Below are positions 6,731 through 8,277 of a stretch of DNA of 8,277 nucleotides, one piece after another. The position numbers were made by a program, and so were the translations under genes. Each line of letters opens with the position of its first letter. Position 1 is the stretch's first letter. The notes beneath the pieces were generated by a model. That model searched no databases. It was not told the DNA's origin and saw only the letters and a program-made list of their open reading frames with translations. Origin of the DNA: Pseudomonadota bacterium (GTDB lineage Bacteria; Pseudomonadota; Gammaproteobacteria; Xanthomonadales; Xanthomonadaceae); assembly GCA_023457475.1 (NCBI GenBank), contig JAEWLO010000525.1, positions 1-8,277 on the forward strand. The letters run 5' to 3'.

Positions 6731-6753
6731 CCTTCCTCGCAGGAGAAACCCTC

Positions 6754-7101
6754 ATGCAGAAGCACTGGGCGGACACGCCCCACATTGAACCCTCGAACGA
6801 CAACCACTGTCCCATTTGTCAGGAACTCGAGGCCCTCACCGGCCCGGCCCTCGCCGCCGGCCACACGGAAGCGGACACCACCCCGTTCATGACGCTGCGC
6901 GGCCGATGGCTGGAGCAGATGGGTTTTGGAGCCGGTTCCACCGTCCGTGTGGATGCCAGCGGCACCCGCATCACCATCGATGTGGTGGCCCGGCCGGGCG
7001 ACCCGCAACCGGAGGTACCGGCGACGCTGGAGCGCGAAGTGCACTACACGGAAGTGGAACCGCACGCCCAGCACGGCCATCACATCTGGAGCGACCGATG
7101 A
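6754..7101 (+). CDS. SymE-like protein with extended tails (symE2)
   Basis: A 115-residue protein with a SymE-type core at residues 46-78: MTLRGRWLEQMGFGAGSTVR (46-65), continuing through the strand RITIDVV. This fits the L-x-G-x-W-L-x-x-x-G-F pattern of SymE toxins and the AbrB-like fold. Around it are an N-terminal segment with a CPIC motif (19-22), which could bind metal with nearby His, and an acidic, His-containing tail (about 84-115) not found in symE1. AGGAGAAA precedes the ATG by 6 nt. The stop overlaps the next start as ATGA (7098-7101), so the two are translationally coupled. It is preceded by the structured leader and terminator hairpin. SymE homology is clear from the core; toxicity, RNA cleavage or DNA binding are all untested. 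Confidence 0.72.
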   Translation: MQKHWADTPHIEPSNDNHCPICQELEALTGPALAAGHTEADTTPFMTLRGRWLEQMGFGAGSTVRVDASGTRITIDVVARPGDPQPEVPATLEREVHYTEVEPHAQHGHHIWSDR

Positions 7102-7340
7102 AGCATCCTGTGACGATTCGGCTCAAGGTGGACGCCGGCCTGCGCGACCGGTTCCGGGAGGCGGCCTACCGGTCGCAGCAGTCCCCCTCGCAGGTCATCC
7201 GGCAGCTGATGGAGAAGTTCGTGGCGCTTGAGACGCACCCCCGCGCGGTGGATCTGACCGTGTGCAGCAACATCCGGCGTGCAGCCGCTCACGCGGCGCG
7301 GCAGCGCCCGTGCCCGCCGCCCGATATCGTCCGCTGGTAG
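7098..7340 (+). CDS. ribbon-helix-helix protein, candidate antitoxin or repressor
   Basis: An 80-residue basic protein. Residues 4-10 (PVTIRLK) fit the beta strand of a CopG/Arc-type ribbon-helix-helix, 12-27 (DAGLRDRFREAAYRSQ) the first helix, and 30-44 (PSQVIRQLMEKFVAL) the second, with the S-P-S-Q-V-I-R turn usual for this fold. The last 35 residues are Arg/Ala- and Pro-rich and unlike any domain I recognise. Such proteins bind operator DNA as dimers and often act as antitoxins. Here it is the second gene, coupled by ATGA overlap to a SymE-like gene, which suggests that it represses the operon or neutralises SymE2. Typical type II modules place the RHH antitoxin first, so the order is reversed. 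The fold is well supported; the partnership is inferred. Confidence 0.7.
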   Translation: MKHPVTIRLKVDAGLRDRFREAAYRSQQSPSQVIRQLMEKFVALETHPRAVDLTVCSNIRRAAAHAARQRPCPPPDIVRW

Positions 7341-7353
7341 CACCCCGCTGGGC

Positions 7354-7391
7354 GGAGCGTTGGCGGAATTTTCGATGAACGCCAACGCTCC
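7354..7391 (+). terminator. 12-bp perfect inverted repeat after the symE2-RHH operon
   Basis: GGAGCGTTGGCG (7354-7365), a 14-nt loop and CGCCAACGCTCC (7380-7391) are exact complements, starting 14 bases after the RHH stop. T-rich sequence follows (TTTT at 7399-7402, TTTTT at 7409-7413) but not directly after the stem. The most likely role is transcription termination of the operon. Because it lies just upstream of the eptA-like gene, an operator role for either neighbour is possible too. Confidence 0.55.
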
Positions 7392-7477
7392 ATTAACGTT
7401 TTCCGTTGTTTTTCCGACCGAAATCCGACCCCGCCGTTTCCAGAATCGCCGCCATCCCGATTCGATGGCGGTACCGC

Positions 7478-8277
7478 GTGGAAACCTCCGACATTTTTCC
7501 GACAGCACATGCTGCGTCACAGCGCGCGGCGGCACCGCACGCCACGACCGGCGTGTGGGCCACCATTCGCAGCAGCCGCCCCGTGCTGGGCCAGGAAACG
7601 CTCATTCTGGTCTGCAGCGTGTTCTTCGCCATCGTCAGCAATGGACCCTTCTGGAAGGCGGCCACCGCGCTGCACCCGGGGCACCTGACGTTCGTGCTGT
7701 CGCTGGCCGGTCTGCTGATCGCGACCAACGGCCTGCTGCTGTCGTTGCTGGTCTGGCGCTGGACGGCGAAGCCGGTCATCACGGTGCTGCTGTTCGCCAC
7801 CGCGATGGCGGTGCATTACATGACCACGTATGGCGTGTTCATGGATGCGGACATGGTGCGCAATGTGCTGGCGACCGACGTCAAGGAATCCCGCGAACTG
7901 ATGACGCCTTCGCTGATCGTGCCCCTGCTGCTGTATGCCGTGCTGCCCGTGGCGCTGCTGTGGTGGGTGCGGGTGCGCGACCGCAAGGTAACCCGCACGC
8001 TGTGGGTACGGCCGCTGTTCATCGCCGCGCTGCTGGCCGGCGGTTTCGCCTCGGTCATGCTGTCGTCCGCGGATGTGTCGGCCATGCTGCGCAATCACCG
8101 TGAGATCAAGTACCTCGCCACGCCGCTGAACTACGTGGTGGGCCTGCAGCAGAACCTGCGGGGCAGTTCTCCGATCAAGAAGGCACCGAAGACGCCGATC
8201 GCCCTGGACGCGATTGCCGCGCCGCGCGCGACGTCCTCCAGGCCGCGCCTGCTGGTGCTGGTGGTGGGCGAAACCGC
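7478..8277 (+). CDS. EptA/MCR-like lipid A phosphoethanolamine transferase, 5' part
   Basis: The N-terminal 266 residues of an inner-membrane phosphoethanolamine transferase of the EptA/MCR type, which moves phosphoethanolamine from phosphatidylethanolamine to lipid A and lowers susceptibility to polymyxins. Five hydrophobic segments (about residues 41-59, 69-93, 99-117, 146-163, 178-196) match the family's membrane domain. Family patterns include FFAIVSNGPFW (49-59), TTYGVFMDADMVRNVLATD (116-134) and LVVGETA just at the window edge, where the Glu of GETA is the conserved zinc ligand. The nucleophilic Thr lies beyond the end. The frame has no ATG: it opens at 7397, and I chose GTG 7478 (weak GGCGG 7 bp upstream). 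GTG 7553, giving VWATIRSSRPVL, is equally plausible by family length; TTG 7406 is less likely. Confidence 0.85.
   Translation, partial: METSDIFPTAHAASQRAAAPHATTGVWATIRSSRPVLGQETLILVCSVFFAIVSNGPFWKAATALHPGHLTFVLSLAGLLIATNGLLLSLLVWRWTAKPVITVLLFATAMAVHYMTTYGVFMDADMVRNVLATDVKESRELMTPSLIVPLLLYAVLPVALLWWVRVRDRKVTRTLWVRPLFIAALLAGGFASVMLSSADVSAMLRNHREIKYLATPLNYVVGLQQNLRGSSPIKKAPKTPIALDAIAAPRATSSRPRLLVLVVGET

Noticed and set aside
7392..7402. A possible PmrA-type box (ATTAAC) before the eptA-like gene
   Set aside because: Only one half-site-like hexamer is present, not the spaced direct repeat the regulator needs.
1..8277. CRISPR array, tRNA or rRNA gene, insertion sequence
   Set aside because: No regularly spaced direct repeats, no tRNA-like cloverleaf or rRNA signature, and no transposase-like protein were seen.

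Overview
The window looks like chromosomal DNA from a GC-rich gammaproteobacterium of the Xanthomonadaceae, most likely Stenotrophomonas or a close relative. I infer this from the high GC content, from a full-length Lhr helicase that is collinear with the E. coli protein, and from three short GTAG-type palindromes (GTAG, a 7-8 bp stem, a 3-nt loop) of the REP class known from Stenotrophomonas. The genus is an inference, not a database result.

Layout. Positions 1-209 are non-coding and end in a perfect 7+1+7 palindrome just before a higBA-type toxin-antitoxin operon (210-868, + strand, toxin first, ATGA overlap). It converges on lhr (920-5584, - strand), a 1554-residue helicase that fills more than half of the window. 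All helicase motifs are intact, but the C-terminal aspartate reported as catalytic for the uracil-DNA glycosylase activity of E. coli Lhr reads as Asn here. Upstream of lhr, 198 bp carry two tandem GTAG palindromes and an intrinsic terminator. That terminator belongs to symE1 (5783-6034, - strand), a small SymE-family toxin gene.

Positions 6035-6753 hold no credible gene. They contain an inverted repeat, a third GTAG palindrome, a 12-bp LacI-like palindrome in an AT-rich patch, and then about 200 nt that can be folded by eye into consecutive helices ending in a terminator-like hairpin immediately before a ribosome binding site. This leader precedes a two-gene operon (6754-7340, + strand): a second, divergent SymE-like protein and, overlapping by ATGA, an 80-residue ribbon-helix-helix (RHH) protein. 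A 12-bp perfect inverted repeat follows. The window ends in the first 800 bases of an eptA/mcr-like phosphoethanolamine transferase with five membrane segments, cut off at its GETA metal-binding motif and apparently lacking an ATG start.

The most interesting candidate system is the block 6525-7391: operator-like palindrome, multi-stem leader RNA with mutually exclusive terminator and alternative pairings, SymE-like gene, RHH gene, hairpin. It resembles a toxin-antitoxin module that combines RNA-level control with an RHH DNA-binding protein. Its function is inferred from architecture only.
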